A stretch of 64,000 bases of DNA from Xaviernesmea oryzae (GTDB lineage: Bacteria > Pseudomonadota > Alphaproteobacteria > Rhizobiales > Rhizobiaceae), in NCBI RefSeq assembly GCF_900109605.1, contig NZ_FOAM01000013.1, positions 107,328 through 171,327 of the forward strand, given 5' to 3'. The notes beneath the pieces are model-generated. The model saw only the letters and a list, made by a program, of their open reading frames with translations, ran no database searches and was not told the DNA's origin. Positions within the stretch are counted from its first letter, which is position 1. Each line of letters starts with the position of its first letter. Below, piece after piece: positions 35,988 to 45,550 of this stretch. The translations under genes were made by a program, and so were the position numbers.

Positions 35988-36770
35988 ATGAATCTCAAGG
36001 ACAAGGTCTGTATCGTCACGGGCGCGGCCGGCGGCATCGGCCGGGCGATTGCCGCGCGCTATGTCGCGGAAGGCGCGAAGGTGGCCATCGCCGATCTGAA
36101 AGCCGAGGATGCCGTGGCCACTGCAAAGGCCCTGACGGAGGCCGGCCCCGGCGAGGCCATCGGCGTGACCATGGACGTGACGCAGGAGGCGGCCGTTAAC
36201 GAGGGTGTGGCGGCAGTGGTCGAGCGCTTCGGCCGGGTCGACGTGCTCGTCGCCAATGCCGGCATCCAGATAGTCCACAAGGTCGAGGAATTTCCGTTCG
36301 AAGACTGGAAGCGCATGCTGTCCATTCATCTCGATGGCGCCTTCCTGACGACCAAGGCCTGTATCCCGCATATGAAGGCGCAGGGCGGCGGGGCCGTGAT
36401 CTATATGGGCTCCGTCCACAGCCATGAGGCATCGCCGCTGAAAAGCGCCTATGTGACGGCCAAGCACGGTCTTCTTGGTCTGGCCCGTGTGGTCGCCAAG
36501 GAGGGCGGGGCGCATGGCATTCGCGCCAATGTCATCTGCCCCGGCTTCGTGCGCACACCGCTGGTGGAAAAGCAGATCCCCGAACAGGCGAAGACGCTGG
36601 GCATTTCGGAAGAAGAGGTCGTCAACCGCGTCATGCTCGGCAATACGGTCGATACCGAATTCACGACGCTCGAAGATGTCGCCGAGGTCGCGCTGTTCTT
36701 TGCCGGCTTCGAGACCAATGCGCTGACAGGCCAGTCGCTCAATGTCAGCCATGGGTGGTCGATGCGCTAA
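35988..36770 (+). CDS. bdhA: 3-hydroxybutyrate dehydrogenase (SDR family)
   Basis: 260 residues from ATG 35988 behind AAGGAGG. A classical SDR: NAD loop [27 protein letters not shown], catalytic Ser in MGSVHS, YVTAKHG (Tyr and Lys), and the family-typical [19 protein letters not shown]. It oxidises (R)-3-hydroxybutyrate to acetoacetate with NAD+, in polyhydroxybutyrate use. The C-terminus ends NVSHGWSMR, slightly unlike the HGW(T/V)AQ end of most BdhA proteins, so a related substrate is possible. Confidence 0.88.
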   Translation: MNLKDKVCIVTGAAGGIGRAIAARYVAEGAKVAIADLKAEDAVATAKALTEAGPGEAIGVTMDVTQEAAVNEGVAAVVERFGRVDVLVANAGIQIVHKVEEFPFEDWKRMLSIHLDGAFLTTKACIPHMKAQGGGAVIYMGSVHSHEASPLKSAYVTAKHGLLGLARVVAKEGGAHGIRANVICPGFVRTPLVEKQIPEQAKTLGISEEEVVNRVMLGNTVDTEFTTLEDVAEVALFFAGFETNALTGQSLNVSHGWSMR

Positions 36771-36825
36771 GGGCAATCCGAAGAGGGTTCGAAGAAGCTC
36801 CTGGCGCGCGATGTGGCAATGGTCT

Positions 36826-36846
36826 CCTCTCCCCATCGGGGAGAGG
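36826..36846. repeat. REP-like palindrome (CCTCTCCCC type)
   Basis: CCTCTCCCC (36826-36834) and GGGGAGAGG (36838-36846) with a 3-nt loop, followed by GTAGTGTGAGGGGG. This resembles short dispersed palindromes common between genes in rhizobia. It lies between converging genes and may also terminate transcription. Confidence 0.6.
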
Positions 36847-36916
36847 GTAGTGTGAGGGGGCTCTCGCTGCTGATCTTCAAGATCGCATCGCGATAGCGAC
36901 GTCTGAAAACGACGCG

Positions 36917-37495
36917 TTAAAGCGCCATCTCGACTTCGCGGCTCCGGCCGAGGCTCGAAATCCAGTCGGTGTATTCCGGCTTCAGCTTGATCTGCACGCC
37001 ATAATGCCGGCGCAGAGCCTCTGTCAGGCGGCCCTTGCGGCCGAGCGCCTCGTCGGCCATGGCGATCATGACCGAATTCGGCCAGGCCTGCGGGCGGATT
37101 TCGCGCAGGCGGGCAAAGAGCGCATCCTCGTCAGTGTCCGGATCCGCCTGGGCCATCAGCGTGGTCATCGCGGCGGTGGAGCGCGAAACGCCCATATGGC
37201 AATGCACCAGCAGATGGCCGTCCACGCGGCTGTCCTTATCAGCCAGCAGCCCTTCGCCGAAAGCCAGGATATCGGCGACATCCTTTTCCTGCGGCATGAT
37301 CATGCCCGGCGCGGGATCGATGATGTCATGGAAGCGCAGGATCACGCGGTGATGCGGATCGAAGACCGAGAAGGTCTCGATCTCAGGCAATTCGGGATCG
37401 ACGATCGAGAGCACATGGCTGACGCGCGCCTGCGCCTTGGTAGCGAGCTCTTCGATACCGCAAATGGTCAGAAGCGAGATGGCGAGGCTTTGCAT
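36917..37495 (-). CDS. Dual-specificity/tyrosine phosphatase-like protein
   Basis: 192 residues. The phosphatase signature HCHMGVSRS has the Cx5R loop (Cys nucleophile and Arg), and the general acid may be one of the Asp in FHDIIDPAPG. The start MQSLAISLLTICGIEELATKA is like rhizobial cytosolic tyrosine-phosphatase-like proteins. The target is unknown. It stands alone on the minus strand, upstream of nothing obvious. Confidence 0.82.
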   Translation of the reverse strand: MQSLAISLLTICGIEELATKAQARVSHVLSIVDPELPEIETFSVFDPHHRVILRFHDIIDPAPGMIMPQEKDVADILAFGEGLLADKDSRVDGHLLVHCHMGVSRSTAAMTTLMAQADPDTDEDALFARLREIRPQAWPNSVMIAMADEALGRKGRLTEALRRHYGVQIKLKPEYTDWISSLGRSREVEMAL

Positions 37496-37608
37496 CGGTC
37501 AATCCTTAGGAGCTGAGACGGAAGGCTGTAGCTGGATGCCTTCCTATAGGAGAGTCGTGTGACAGGGGAAACCCGTTTGCGGTCGCTCCATCCCGCTGTT
37601 CTTTGCCG

Positions 37609-38508
37609 TCAGCCCTGCAGCAAGGGCTGAACGCATGTCGTGATGACGGCGGCCAGAGCATCGATGTCCTGCGGCCGGCCATGGCTGGCGCGAAAGATCA
37701 GGCCCAGTTCGCGCGCCGGGCCAGGATGTGCGAAAGGCATGACGCGGATCGCATTGCGCGCCGTTTCCGCGGAGACCGCGATCTCGGGGATCAACGTCAC
37801 GCCCATATTGTGCGCGACCATCTGCAGCAGTGTCGCCATGGAGGTGGCACCGAAATCGACCAGGCTGCGCTTGCCAGTGCCGCAGACGGCGAGCGCCTGG
37901 TCGCGCAGGCAATGACCCTCTTCCAGCAGCAGCAGCCTGTCGACATCGAGTTCCCCTTGCGTCATCGGCGAGACGAGAAAACGCGCCTCCTCCTGTGCGA
38001 CGGCCATGAAAAAGCGGTCGCGGAAGAGCGGGCGAGTTTTCAGGCCCGGCTCGTCGATGGGAAGCGCGGCGATCACGCTGTCCAGCCGCCCTTCGCGCAG
38101 AGCCTGGAGCAGGCGGTCGGTCAGCGTCTCCTTCAGCTCCACATGCAGGGCTGGATAGGCGCGCTGGAGATCCGGCAGCAGGCGCGGCACGAGATAAGGC
38201 GCGACGGTCGGGATAATTCCGAGCCGCAAGGTGCCCTCAAGCGGCGCGCTGCGGCTTTCCCCCACCTGTTTCAGCCCATCCACCTCGGCCAGAATGCGCC
38301 GCACACGGATCAGGGCATCCTGGCCTGCCGCCGTAACGAGCACGCCGCTGCGCCCCCGCTCCACCAGCCGGACACCCAGATGTCGTTCCATTTCCATGAT
38401 CTGCGCGGACAGCGCCGGCTGGCTGATGTTGGCCGCCGCCGCCGCCCGGCCGAAATGGCCTGTGGTTGCAAGAGCTTCGAAATACCGCATCTGACGTAGG
38501 GTAATCAT
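37609..38508 (-). CDS. oxyR: OxyR peroxide-sensing LysR regulator
   Basis: 299 residues. N-terminal winged helix (~1-60, MRYFEALATTGHFGRAAAAANISQPALS) and a substrate-like domain. Redox cysteines Cys200 and Cys209 lie in EEGHCLRDQALAVC, matching E. coli C199/C208. In other bacteria peroxide makes a disulfide and OxyR turns on catalase. It is divergent from katA across 185 bp, which fits control of katA and itself from the shared region. I did not find a certain OxyR site there. Confidence 0.95.
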   Translation of the reverse strand: MITLRQMRYFEALATTGHFGRAAAAANISQPALSAQIMEMERHLGVRLVERGRSGVLVTAAGQDALIRVRRILAEVDGLKQVGESRSAPLEGTLRLGIIPTVAPYLVPRLLPDLQRAYPALHVELKETLTDRLLQALREGRLDSVIAALPIDEPGLKTRPLFRDRFFMAVAQEEARFLVSPMTQGELDVDRLLLLEEGHCLRDQALAVCGTGKRSLVDFGATSMATLLQMVAHNMGVTLIPEIAVSAETARNAIRVMPFAHPGPARELGLIFRASHGRPQDIDALAAVITTCVQPLLQG

Positions 38509-38693
38509 GATCGGAAAAACTAATCGCCGGCCCTAAAAAATACAATTGGAAACTATGAAACTTTGGTGCGAGACCTGTCTTGCCTGTGGGCGAGCGGGAT
38601 CCGGTCATGGAGCCTGCATACGCGAAAACAGGCCCGGCTGCGAAAGGGTGGCTGGCTGACCGAGATCCACGGAACTTTCCAAGGAGGACTCCC

Positions 38694-40190
38694 ATGAGCG
38701 ATCGTCCGACCATGACGACCACGGCTGGCGCGCCGGTGCCGGATAACCAGAATTCGCTGACCGCGGGTCCGCGCGGCGGCATCATGCTGCAGGATTACCA
38801 GCTCATCGAGAAGCTGGCGCATCAGAACCGCGAGCGCATTCCCGAGCGCGTCGTCCATGCCAAGGGCTGGGGCGCTTTCGGCACGCTGACGATCACAGGC
38901 GATATCTCCAAATACACCAAGGCCAAGTGTCTGCAGCCTGGGGCCTCCACCCCGATGCTGGCGCGTTTTTCCACCGTCGCCGGCGAGCAGGGCGCGGCCG
39001 ACCATGAGCGCGACGTGCGCGGCTTCGCGCTGAAGTTCTACACCGAGGACGGCAACTGGGATCTGGTCGGCAACAATACGCCGGTCTTCTTTGTGCGCGA
39101 TCCCTACAAGTTCCCGGACTTCATCCACACGCAGAAGCGCCACCCGAAGACCAATCTGCGCTCGGCCACCGCCATGTGGGATTTCTGGTCGCTGTCGCCG
39201 GAGAGCCTGCATCAGGTGACCATCCTGATGTCGGATCGCGGCCTGCCGCAGACGCCGATGCACATGAACGGCTACGGCTCGCATACCTTCTCCTTCTGGA
39301 ACGATGCGGGTGAGCGCTACTGGGTGAAGTTCCACTTCAAGACCCAGCAGGGCCACAAGCACTTCACCAATGAGGAAGGCGAGGCGATCATCGGCAAGAC
39401 CCGCGAGGGCTACCAGGAGGCGCTGTTCGGCACCATCGAGGCCGGTGAATTCCCGCGCTGGACCGTGCAGGTGCAGATCATGCCTGAGCTCGACGCCGAC
39501 AAGACGCCCTACAACCCCTTCGACCTGACCAAGGTCTGGCCGCATTCGGACTATCCGCCGATCGACATCGGCGTGATGGAGCTCAACCGCAACGCGGAAA
39601 ACTATTTCGCCGAGATCGAGAACGCCGCCTTCTCGCCCTCCAACATCGTGCCGGGCATCGCCTATTCGCCTGACAAGATGCTGCAGGCCCGCGTCTTCTC
39701 CTATGCCGATGCGCATCGCCACCGGCTTGGCACGCATTACGAGAACATCCCGGTCAATCAGCCGCGCTGCCCGGTTCATCACTATCACCGCGATGGCCAG
39801 ATGAACACCTATGGCGGTATCCGCACCGGCAATCCGGACGCCTATTACGAGCCGAACAGCTTCAACGGCCCGGTTGAAAACAAGACCGCGCAGGAGCCGC
39901 CGCTGCGGATTTCAGGCGACATGTCGCGCTTCAACCACCGCGAAGGCAATGACGATTACGGGCAGCCGCGTGCGCTGTTCAACCTGTTCGACGACGGGCA
40001 GAAGGCGCGGCTGTTCTCCAACATCGCCGCTGCGATGGGTGGCGTGCCGGGCGAGATCATCGAGCGCCAGCTCGCGCATTTCAAGCTGGTGCATCCGGAT
40101 TATGAGGCCGGCGTGCGCGCGGCGCTGGAAAGCGCTCACGGCTACAAGGCCGACACGATCAGCGCCGACAAGCCGCAGGCGGCCGAATAA
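38694..40190 (+). CDS. katA: Monofunctional heme catalase (small-subunit clade)
   Basis: 498 residues from ATG 38694 behind AAGGAGG. It breaks down hydrogen peroxide in the cytoplasm. Motifs: [18 protein letters not shown] with the catalytic His, [29 protein letters not shown] with the catalytic Asn, and heme-ligand region [14 protein letters not shown] with Tyr. The short length fits clade 3. It is divergent from oxyR and followed by a long hairpin. The symbol katA follows common rhizobial use. Confidence 0.95.
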   Translation: MSDRPTMTTTAGAPVPDNQNSLTAGPRGGIMLQDYQLIEKLAHQNRERIPERVVHAKGWGAFGTLTITGDISKYTKAKCLQPGASTPMLARFSTVAGEQGAADHERDVRGFALKFYTEDGNWDLVGNNTPVFFVRDPYKFPDFIHTQKRHPKTNLRSATAMWDFWSLSPESLHQVTILMSDRGLPQTPMHMNGYGSHTFSFWNDAGERYWVKFHFKTQQGHKHFTNEEGEAIIGKTREGYQEALFGTIEAGEFPRWTVQVQIMPELDADKTPYNPFDLTKVWPHSDYPPIDIGVMELNRNAENYFAEIENAAFSPSNIVPGIAYSPDKMLQARVFSYADAHRHRLGTHYENIPVNQPRCPVHHYHRDGQMNTYGGIRTGNPDAYYEPNSFNGPVENKTAQEPPLRISGDMSRFNHREGNDDYGQPRALFNLFDDGQKARLFSNIAAAMGGVPGEIIERQLAHFKLVHPDYEAGVRAALESAHGYKADTISADKPQAAE

Positions 40191-40230
40191 GCAAGTCTGC
40201 GCGGCTTCGGCCGCATAGCATCTTCGCAGA

Positions 40231-40315
40231 AGAAAAGCCGGTCTTCTCGCGTGACCTGACCCTCGAAGGTTGATGTCCAACTTTCGGGGCTCAGGTCACG
40301 GGCGAAGGCCGGCTT
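40231..40315 (+). terminator. Long imperfect hairpin after katA
   Basis: About 85 nt. AAAGCCGG at the base pairs with CCGGCTTT, then TTCTCGCGTGACCTGA with TCAGGTCACGGGCGAA, and an upper CTCGAAGGTTG with CAACTTTCGGGG. CTCGTTTT follows. It is much longer than a simple terminator. Confidence 0.7.
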
Positions 40316-40346
40316 TCTCGTTTTATGGATGGTGTGAGCGGCGGGG

Positions 40347-41303
40347 CTACCAGGTTGCCTGCAGGGCCGCCTGGCCGTTGCGTCCGCGCGGGGGTCTCGT
40401 CGTCAACTTGATCTCGCCGTCCAGCTCGTCGGTCAGGCTTGCGGGAGTCATATTGTCGAGGCAAGCGACGATGTGGTTGCTGATCGCATTGGAAAGCGAC
40501 GGCGACAGGCCGGGGCGCTTCATGATGCCGATCTGAACCGGGGGCAGGGGCGGGAAGCCTTCCGCCTGGCTCAGCACCTTCATTCCCGGCCGCAGCGCCG
40601 ATTCCGGCAGGACCGAGACCGCCATGCCCGCCATAACGGCCGAGGCGACCACGGTGGACGACCAACTGGTGAACAGGATCTGATAATCGCGGCCGATCGC
40701 GTCGAGGGCTGCCGAAGCCAGCTGCCGCCAGCAGCAATCCCGGCGGCCGACGGCCAGTGGCACGGCCGCATCCTCAGACAGCGGATGGTTGGCGGAGGCG
40801 ACCCAGCAGAGCGGCTCGGTGCGCACCACATCCGATTGGCGCTCGCGCGGATTATGGGTGACCAGTGCAATATCGAGTTCGCCGCGTGCCATGCGCTCCG
40901 TCAGGCTGGCGGAGGGTTCGCAGACGATGAAGAGCTCGACATTCGGATGCGTCTTGGCGAAGCGCATGATGATCTCGGGCATGTAGCGATCGGCATAATC
41001 ATCCGGTGTGCCGATCCGTAGTGTGCCCTCCAGGCGGTTGTCGTCAAAGGAGGCGATCGCTTCATTGTTCAGCCGGATCATCCGCCGCGCAAAATTGAGG
41101 AGCTTTTCGCCTTCCGCCGTCAGCCGGTTGCCGCGGCCATCCTTGGCGAAAAGCTGCTTGCCGATCCGATCTTCCAGCCGACGCATCTGCATGGAGACGG
41201 CCGATTGCGTCTTGAACACCCGGTCAGCCGCCTTGGTGAAGCTCCCGGTATCGGCAATGGCAACGAAGGTATGCAGCTGATCGATATCGAGCGGCGCGGC
41301 CAT
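40347..41303 (-). CDS. LysR-type transcriptional regulator
   Basis: 318 residues from ATG 41303 behind GGAGCC (an ATG 12 nt upstream is possible). N-terminal winged helix (LDIDQLHTFVAIADTGSFTKAADRVFKTQSAVSMQMRRLE), central effector domain (GTLRIGTPDDYADRYMPEI) with a Cys pair (RRDCCWRQL) that could sense redox. The C-terminal 30 residues are polar and basic. The overall pattern is close to rhizobial LsrB-like regulators linked to oxidative stress, but I am not sure enough to give the symbol. It is divergent from the DUF1127 gene at 41510. Confidence 0.9.
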   Translation of the reverse strand: MAAPLDIDQLHTFVAIADTGSFTKAADRVFKTQSAVSMQMRRLEDRIGKQLFAKDGRGNRLTAEGEKLLNFARRMIRLNNEAIASFDDNRLEGTLRIGTPDDYADRYMPEIIMRFAKTHPNVELFIVCEPSASLTERMARGELDIALVTHNPRERQSDVVRTEPLCWVASANHPLSEDAAVPLAVGRRDCCWRQLASAALDAIGRDYQILFTSWSSTVVASAVMAGMAVSVLPESALRPGMKVLSQAEGFPPLPPVQIGIMKRPGLSPSLSNAISNHIVACLDNMTPASLTDELDGEIKLTTRPPRGRNGQAALQATW

Positions 41304-41509
41304 GACAGGCTCCATGAAAGAGTTTGATGAATATCATTAGAAACATTCGTTGGACTGATCAATAGCAATCCGGGATAGTGATCCTGTCACAGACATTCTG
41401 CGGCCTTCAGCGGAAGGCCCCGGGATTTCCAATCCTCTAACGCCCTTGCGGCCGGAAGCATGCGTTTCCGGTTGTCGATATTCTGCGCCGTGATGACAGG
41501 AGACAAGCC

Positions 41510-41800
41510 ATGAGCGCGACCGAAACCCATTTCGACCATCCTCACGCCAAGGGACGGTTTGGCCTCCCGCTTCGTGGACTGTCGACGATGGTCATGGCGC
41601 TCATCCGTCTGGTGCGAAACCGCAGAACGTTGAACCGCCTGCACGACCTTAATGACAGCCAGCTCGCCGATATCGGTATCAGCAGGCGAGATCTGTCGAT
41701 GGCGGCAACCTCGGCCTTTTTTGAAGACCCGACCCAGCATCTCAGCCAGGCTGCCAGGCGGCGGGCTCGCGACAGGTTCGTCCGCGTCGAGGGCCTGTAA
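41510..41800 (+). CDS. DUF1127 protein
   Basis: 96 residues from ATG 41510 behind AGGAGA. The DUF1127 core is at residues ~32-60: RLVRNRRTLNRLHDLNDSQLADIGISRRDL. The N-terminus is basic; the C-terminus ends AARRRARDRFVRV. Family members with Arg-rich cores are small RNA-turnover or phosphate/nutrient-linked proteins in rhizobia and Rhodobacter. The longer tail than the ~45-residue minimum forms is usual for the larger subgroup. Divergent from the LysR gene. Confidence 0.88.
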   Translation: MSATETHFDHPHAKGRFGLPLRGLSTMVMALIRLVRNRRTLNRLHDLNDSQLADIGISRRDLSMAATSAFFEDPTQHLSQAARRRARDRFVRVEGL

Positions 41801-41983
41801 TCCGCTGGCGAGCGACCGGCTTCGGGAACAGTCTTGCCAACCAACAGTTGGAGGCACGGCCGTTCAAGCAGATTTCGCCGACGTCTTCGGCGATGACAGA
41901 TTGACCTTCAGCCGCAGCGGGGCTGTGCGCCAGGTCTGACGACTTCCCCGCGGGGCCCTTGAAGCCGAGAGCCCCGCCTTTGA

Positions 41984-42025
41984 CCCGGCCAAGCGGTCCC
42001 TCGACCGCTTTGCCGGGCTTTTTTT
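41984..42025 (+). terminator. Strong intrinsic terminator
   Basis: CCCGGCCAAGCGGT pairs with ACCGCTTTGCCGGG across CCCTCG, with one mismatch, followed by CTTTTTTT. It lies 183 bp after the DUF1127 gene, in an otherwise empty 308-bp gap. Confidence 0.85.
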
Positions 42026-42108
42026 GGCCGCAGGCTTGCCCAAGGATGCTGCGGCCTTCCAAACCAGGCTTGTGCTTTTTCGTGTGGTCCAGAGATCCTG
42101 CGGCCAGC

Positions 42109-42957
42109 CTATTCGGCGCGGCGACCGCCATAGGTTGCGAAGATCTGGTCGACCGCCTTGCCATATTCCTTCTGCATGTCCAGTCCGCTTTCGAACAGGG
42201 TGTTGACCATCTGGCGGAAGGGATTGACGGGCGCTTCGGGCTGCGGCTCGGGCGCAGGTGCGGGTTCAGCCTTGGGCATGCCCACGGTCATCATCTGCTG
42301 GAAAGCCTTGAAGAAGGGATTGGCGGCAAAAAGATCCGGTTCGGCTTCCGGCTTTTGCGGCTGCGCGCCCTGCGTCAATGCGGCGAAATAGGCCTGCATG
42401 GCCTGGGTGAACGGTGTTTCGAATGGCATGCGCGGCGGCGGCTCGGGCTTACGCATCAGGCCGGTCGCCTCCATCCACGGGCGCATCATCGCCGCGAAGG
42501 GCGAGGTCTCGAAGGCCGAAGCACCGGAATTGATCTGCCCGCTGGTCTGCTTGAAGAGGCCACCCATCAACGCATTGGCGAAGACCGGCATCATCTGGCG
42601 CATTACATCCTGCGTGATGCCGGTAACCTGGGCGGCCTGCGCCGCAACGGCACGCGCAACATCCGTCGAGCCGAAGATCCGCTCCAGCGCCGCTGTGCCG
42701 TCATCCAGCCCGCGTGGGGTGAAGGCCTTCGTCATATCCTCGAAATACTGGGCATAGCTGCGCGTCGCCATGGCCTGCATCAGCGCGCCGAAATCATAGG
42801 GGCTTGCCGCGTTCTGCTTCAGCCCCATGGAGAAGGCCGGAACCAGCGCGGCGGTGGCCTTGACCATTTCCGCCTGCGCAAGCCCGAATTGGCGGGCCAT
42901 CACGTCGATCGCATGGCCGTTCTGGGCCTGCAGCATCATGTCGAACAGCGGCAGCAT
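42109..42957 (-). CDS. DUF937-type hypothetical protein
   Basis: 282 residues from ATG 42957 with AAGGAA upstream. Residues 1-150 are helical (LPLFDMMLQAQNGHAIDVMARQFGL...), with the feature of DUF937 proteins, followed by Pro-rich linkers (PEPPPRMPFE, EPAPAPEPQPEAP) and two short phasin-like amphipathic helices (NPFFKAFQQMMTVGM, NPFRQMVNTLFESGLDMQKEYG). No membrane segment or signal. The function is unknown; the helices could bind polyhydroxybutyrate granules or membranes, but that is speculative. Confidence 0.75.
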   Translation of the reverse strand: MLPLFDMMLQAQNGHAIDVMARQFGLAQAEMVKATAALVPAFSMGLKQNAASPYDFGALMQAMATRSYAQYFEDMTKAFTPRGLDDGTAALERIFGSTDVARAVAAQAAQVTGITQDVMRQMMPVFANALMGGLFKQTSGQINSGASAFETSPFAAMMRPWMEATGLMRKPEPPPRMPFETPFTQAMQAYFAALTQGAQPQKPEAEPDLFAANPFFKAFQQMMTVGMPKAEPAPAPEPQPEAPVNPFRQMVNTLFESGLDMQKEYGKAVDQIFATYGGRRAE

Positions 42958-43083
42958 CAGGCGCAATTCCTTCTCATTGAGACGTGGTGCTCTGCAATAT
43001 AGCGCCAAAGTCTGAATGGAAAACAGCGCATTCGCCGCAGGACGTTTCGCCGTCAGCTTTTGCCGGATTTTCGTCAGGTTCGC

Positions 43084-44457
43084 CTAATATTGAAACTCTT
43101 CGAAGACGGGCTCGACCGACTGGTCCCAGCGGCTGTGGTAAAGGTTCAACATCTCCTCCGCCATGGTCGAGCGGCGGGCGACCACCTCGTCGAGCGGCGC
43201 CAGGAAATGCGTCTCGTCCAGACCTTCGGCATTCAGCCTTGCCCGGGCCTTCAGGCCCTGGCGCGAGATGGCCAGCGCCTCGCGCGCGAGATCGAGCATG
43301 GACAGGCCGTTGACCTCGGTCTTCAGTGCACGCGACGGCACCTGATCGCGCATGGTGATCACATCGCCATAGCTTAAGCGGCGCGTGAGATCCTCAGCCG
43401 CCGCAAGCGCTTCCTCGTCATAGAGCAGGCCGACCCAGAAGGCCGGCAGGGCGCAGATGCGCCGCCACGGCCCGCCATCGGCGCCGCGCATTTCCAGGAA
43501 GCGCTTCAGCCGCACATCGGGAAACAGGGTGGACAAATGGTTGGTCCAGTCGCCAAGCGTCGGCTCCCACGCGGCAATCTCGCCCTTCAACGCGCCGTTC
43601 ATGAACTGGCGGAAGGTGATATGCGTGCAATCATGGTAGCGCTCGTCGCGCACCACGAAATACATGGGCACGTCGAGCGCCCATTCGACATAGTCGGCAT
43701 AGCCGAAATCGGGGCGGAAGGCGGCAGGCAGAATGCCGCCACGCTGGTTGTCGGTGTCGCGCCAGATCTCGCCGCGCCAGGAGAGCAGGCCGTTCGGCCG
43801 CCCCTCGGTGAAGGGTGAGGCGGCAAAGAGCGCGGTCGCCAGAGGCTGCAGCTTCAGCGAGACCTGCATCTTGCGGCGCATGTCCTCTTCGCTGGAAAAG
43901 TCGAGATTCACCTGGATGGTGCAGGTGCGATACATCATGTCCAGCCCGTGGCTGCCAACCTTCGGCATATAACGGGTCATGATGTCGTAGCGCGATTTCG
44001 GCATGCGCGGCGTTTCGTCGAAGCGCCATTTCGGGCTGCCGCCCATGCCGAGGAAGCCGATCCCGAGCGGATCGGCAATGGCCTTGAGGTCGGCCAGATG
44101 CCGGTTGGATTCGCGGCATGTCTCATGCAGCGTTTCGAGTGGCGCGCCGGACAGTTCGAACTGACCGCCCGGCTCCAGCGAGATCGCTCCGCGCCCTTCC
44201 GGGCCGGACAGACCGATGATCGCCGGCCCGTCCATGATCGGCTCCCAGCCCGTCTTCTCGCCCAGGCCCTTCAGCAACGCGGAAATGCTGGCCTCGCCCT
44301 CATAGGGGACCGGCGTATGATCCGCCTTGAAGAAAACGAATTTCTCATGCTCCGTGCCGATGCGGAACGCATCCTTCGGCTTGGCGCCGCCGGCCAGATA
44401 GTCGGTCAGGTCCGCAAGGGACGAAATCGGCGTGAAGTCGGTGGTATCTCGGGCCAT
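43084..44457 (-). CDS. gshA: Glutamate-cysteine ligase
   Basis: 457 residues. It makes gamma-glutamylcysteine, the first and rate-limiting step of glutathione synthesis. The sequence is like the plant/alphaproteobacterial type (about 450 residues): GTEHEKFVFF, GAISLEPGGQFELSGAP, LGMGGSPKWRFDETPRMPKSRY and CTIQVNLDFSSE (Mg/ATP and substrate residues). No gshB is adjacent. The start ATG 44457 is preceded by GGAAGAG. Confidence 0.95.
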   Translation of the reverse strand: MARDTTDFTPISSLADLTDYLAGGAKPKDAFRIGTEHEKFVFFKADHTPVPYEGEASISALLKGLGEKTGWEPIMDGPAIIGLSGPEGRGAISLEPGGQFELSGAPLETLHETCRESNRHLADLKAIADPLGIGFLGMGGSPKWRFDETPRMPKSRYDIMTRYMPKVGSHGLDMMYRTCTIQVNLDFSSEEDMRRKMQVSLKLQPLATALFAASPFTEGRPNGLLSWRGEIWRDTDNQRGGILPAAFRPDFGYADYVEWALDVPMYFVVRDERYHDCTHITFRQFMNGALKGEIAAWEPTLGDWTNHLSTLFPDVRLKRFLEMRGADGGPWRRICALPAFWVGLLYDEEALAAAEDLTRRLSYGDVITMRDQVPSRALKTEVNGLSMLDLAREALAISRQGLKARARLNAEGLDETHFLAPLDEVVARRSTMAEEMLNLYHSRWDQSVEPVFEEFQY

Positions 44458-44700
44458 GTGGGTCTCTTCCGAAAGCCGGGAACACGGGTGCTGCCTGCCT
44501 CAGGCGCGCCGGGTGAGGTTGTCTGACATTTCGGGCGCACATTAAGCAAGTGAATTTCTTTCATGCTCGCCCGACCCGGCCGCTATGCCGGTCTATCGAT
44601 CTGGAAAGGTTTGTTTTCGCTCGATTTCTGATGCACGATGTCCAGCTGTACGAAGAGCGAAATCTGCGTCGGCATCACCCTCCTCGGCCACGCCAAGGCC

Positions 44701-45438
44701 TTATCCCCAGTCGCCGATGGTGGCCTGGATCACGGCCAGCGCCGCCACCGCCGCGGTGTCGGCACGCAGGATCCGGGGGCCGAGCGGAATGGCCGTAACG
44801 AAGGGCAGGGCGTGCAGCATCCGCCGCTCTTCCTCCGAAAAGCCACCCTCCGGGCCGACCAGCAGCGCCAGCGACCGCTCCTCGATGGTGCGCAGCAAGG
44901 GCAGAGGATTGTCGCCGGCAGCGCCCTCATCGCAGAAGATCAGCCGGCGTCCGGGCTCCCAGGTCTGAAGCAGGGCGTCGAGCCGCACGGGCTCGTCAAC
45001 ACTTGGCACTGCAAGGATACCGCATTGCTCGGCCGCCTCCGTCACATTGGCGCGCACGCGCTCCAGGCTGGTGATGCGCCCCTGCACATGCTGCGTCATG
45101 ACGGGCCGTAGCCGCCCGGCGCCCATTTCCACGACCTTTTGGACGAGATAATCCAGCCGTCCGGTCTTCAGCGGCGCGAAGAGATAGTGAAGATCGGCCG
45201 CGTCAGGCTGCGGCCGGGTCTGCTCGATAGCGATGAGCTGCAACCGCTTGCGCGTCGGAAAGGCAAGCCGCATCCGCCATTCGCCATCTCGCCCGTTGAA
45301 GACCAGCACCTCGGCGCCTTCGGCCAGCCGCAGCACATTGGCGAGATAGTTGAACTGGTCGCCATTGGCCTCGAAAGCCGCATCCTGATGAAGGGCCGCC
45401 TCGACGAACAGGCGCTGCATGCGAAAATTGGCTCTCAT
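44701..45438 (-). CDS. rsmE: RsmE, 16S rRNA m3U1498 methyltransferase
   Basis: 245 residues from ATG 45438 with AGGA upstream; the open frame to 45531 is unlikely. A SPOUT-fold enzyme that methylates U1498 of 16S rRNA on the small subunit. Motifs: N-terminal PUA-like domain (LPVEAALHQ..., LANVLRL), and in the knot [46 protein letters not shown] and [16 protein letters not shown]. Located directly downstream of no obvious partner; gshA follows on the same strand after 240 bp. rsmE-gshA neighbouring is common in rhizobia. Confidence 0.95.
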   Translation of the reverse strand: MRANFRMQRLFVEAALHQDAAFEANGDQFNYLANVLRLAEGAEVLVFNGRDGEWRMRLAFPTRKRLQLIAIEQTRPQPDAADLHYLFAPLKTGRLDYLVQKVVEMGAGRLRPVMTQHVQGRITSLERVRANVTEAAEQCGILAVPSVDEPVRLDALLQTWEPGRRLIFCDEGAAGDNPLPLLRTIEERSLALLVGPEGGFSEEERRMLHALPFVTAIPLGPRILRADTAAVAALAVIQATIGDWG

Positions 45439-45550
45439 GAACACGATCCTGGGGACAAGCGATAGGCTCTTTGCCGAGTGAACGGGAGGGACTGCCGTCC
45501 CTGGTGCGGCAAGGCTTCGGCTCCTCGCCACGCCCTTGTCAATTTGGTTT

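Noticed and set aside
36826..36846. Insertion sequence end
   Set aside because: Just a short palindrome of the rhizobial REP-like type; no transposase or second end.
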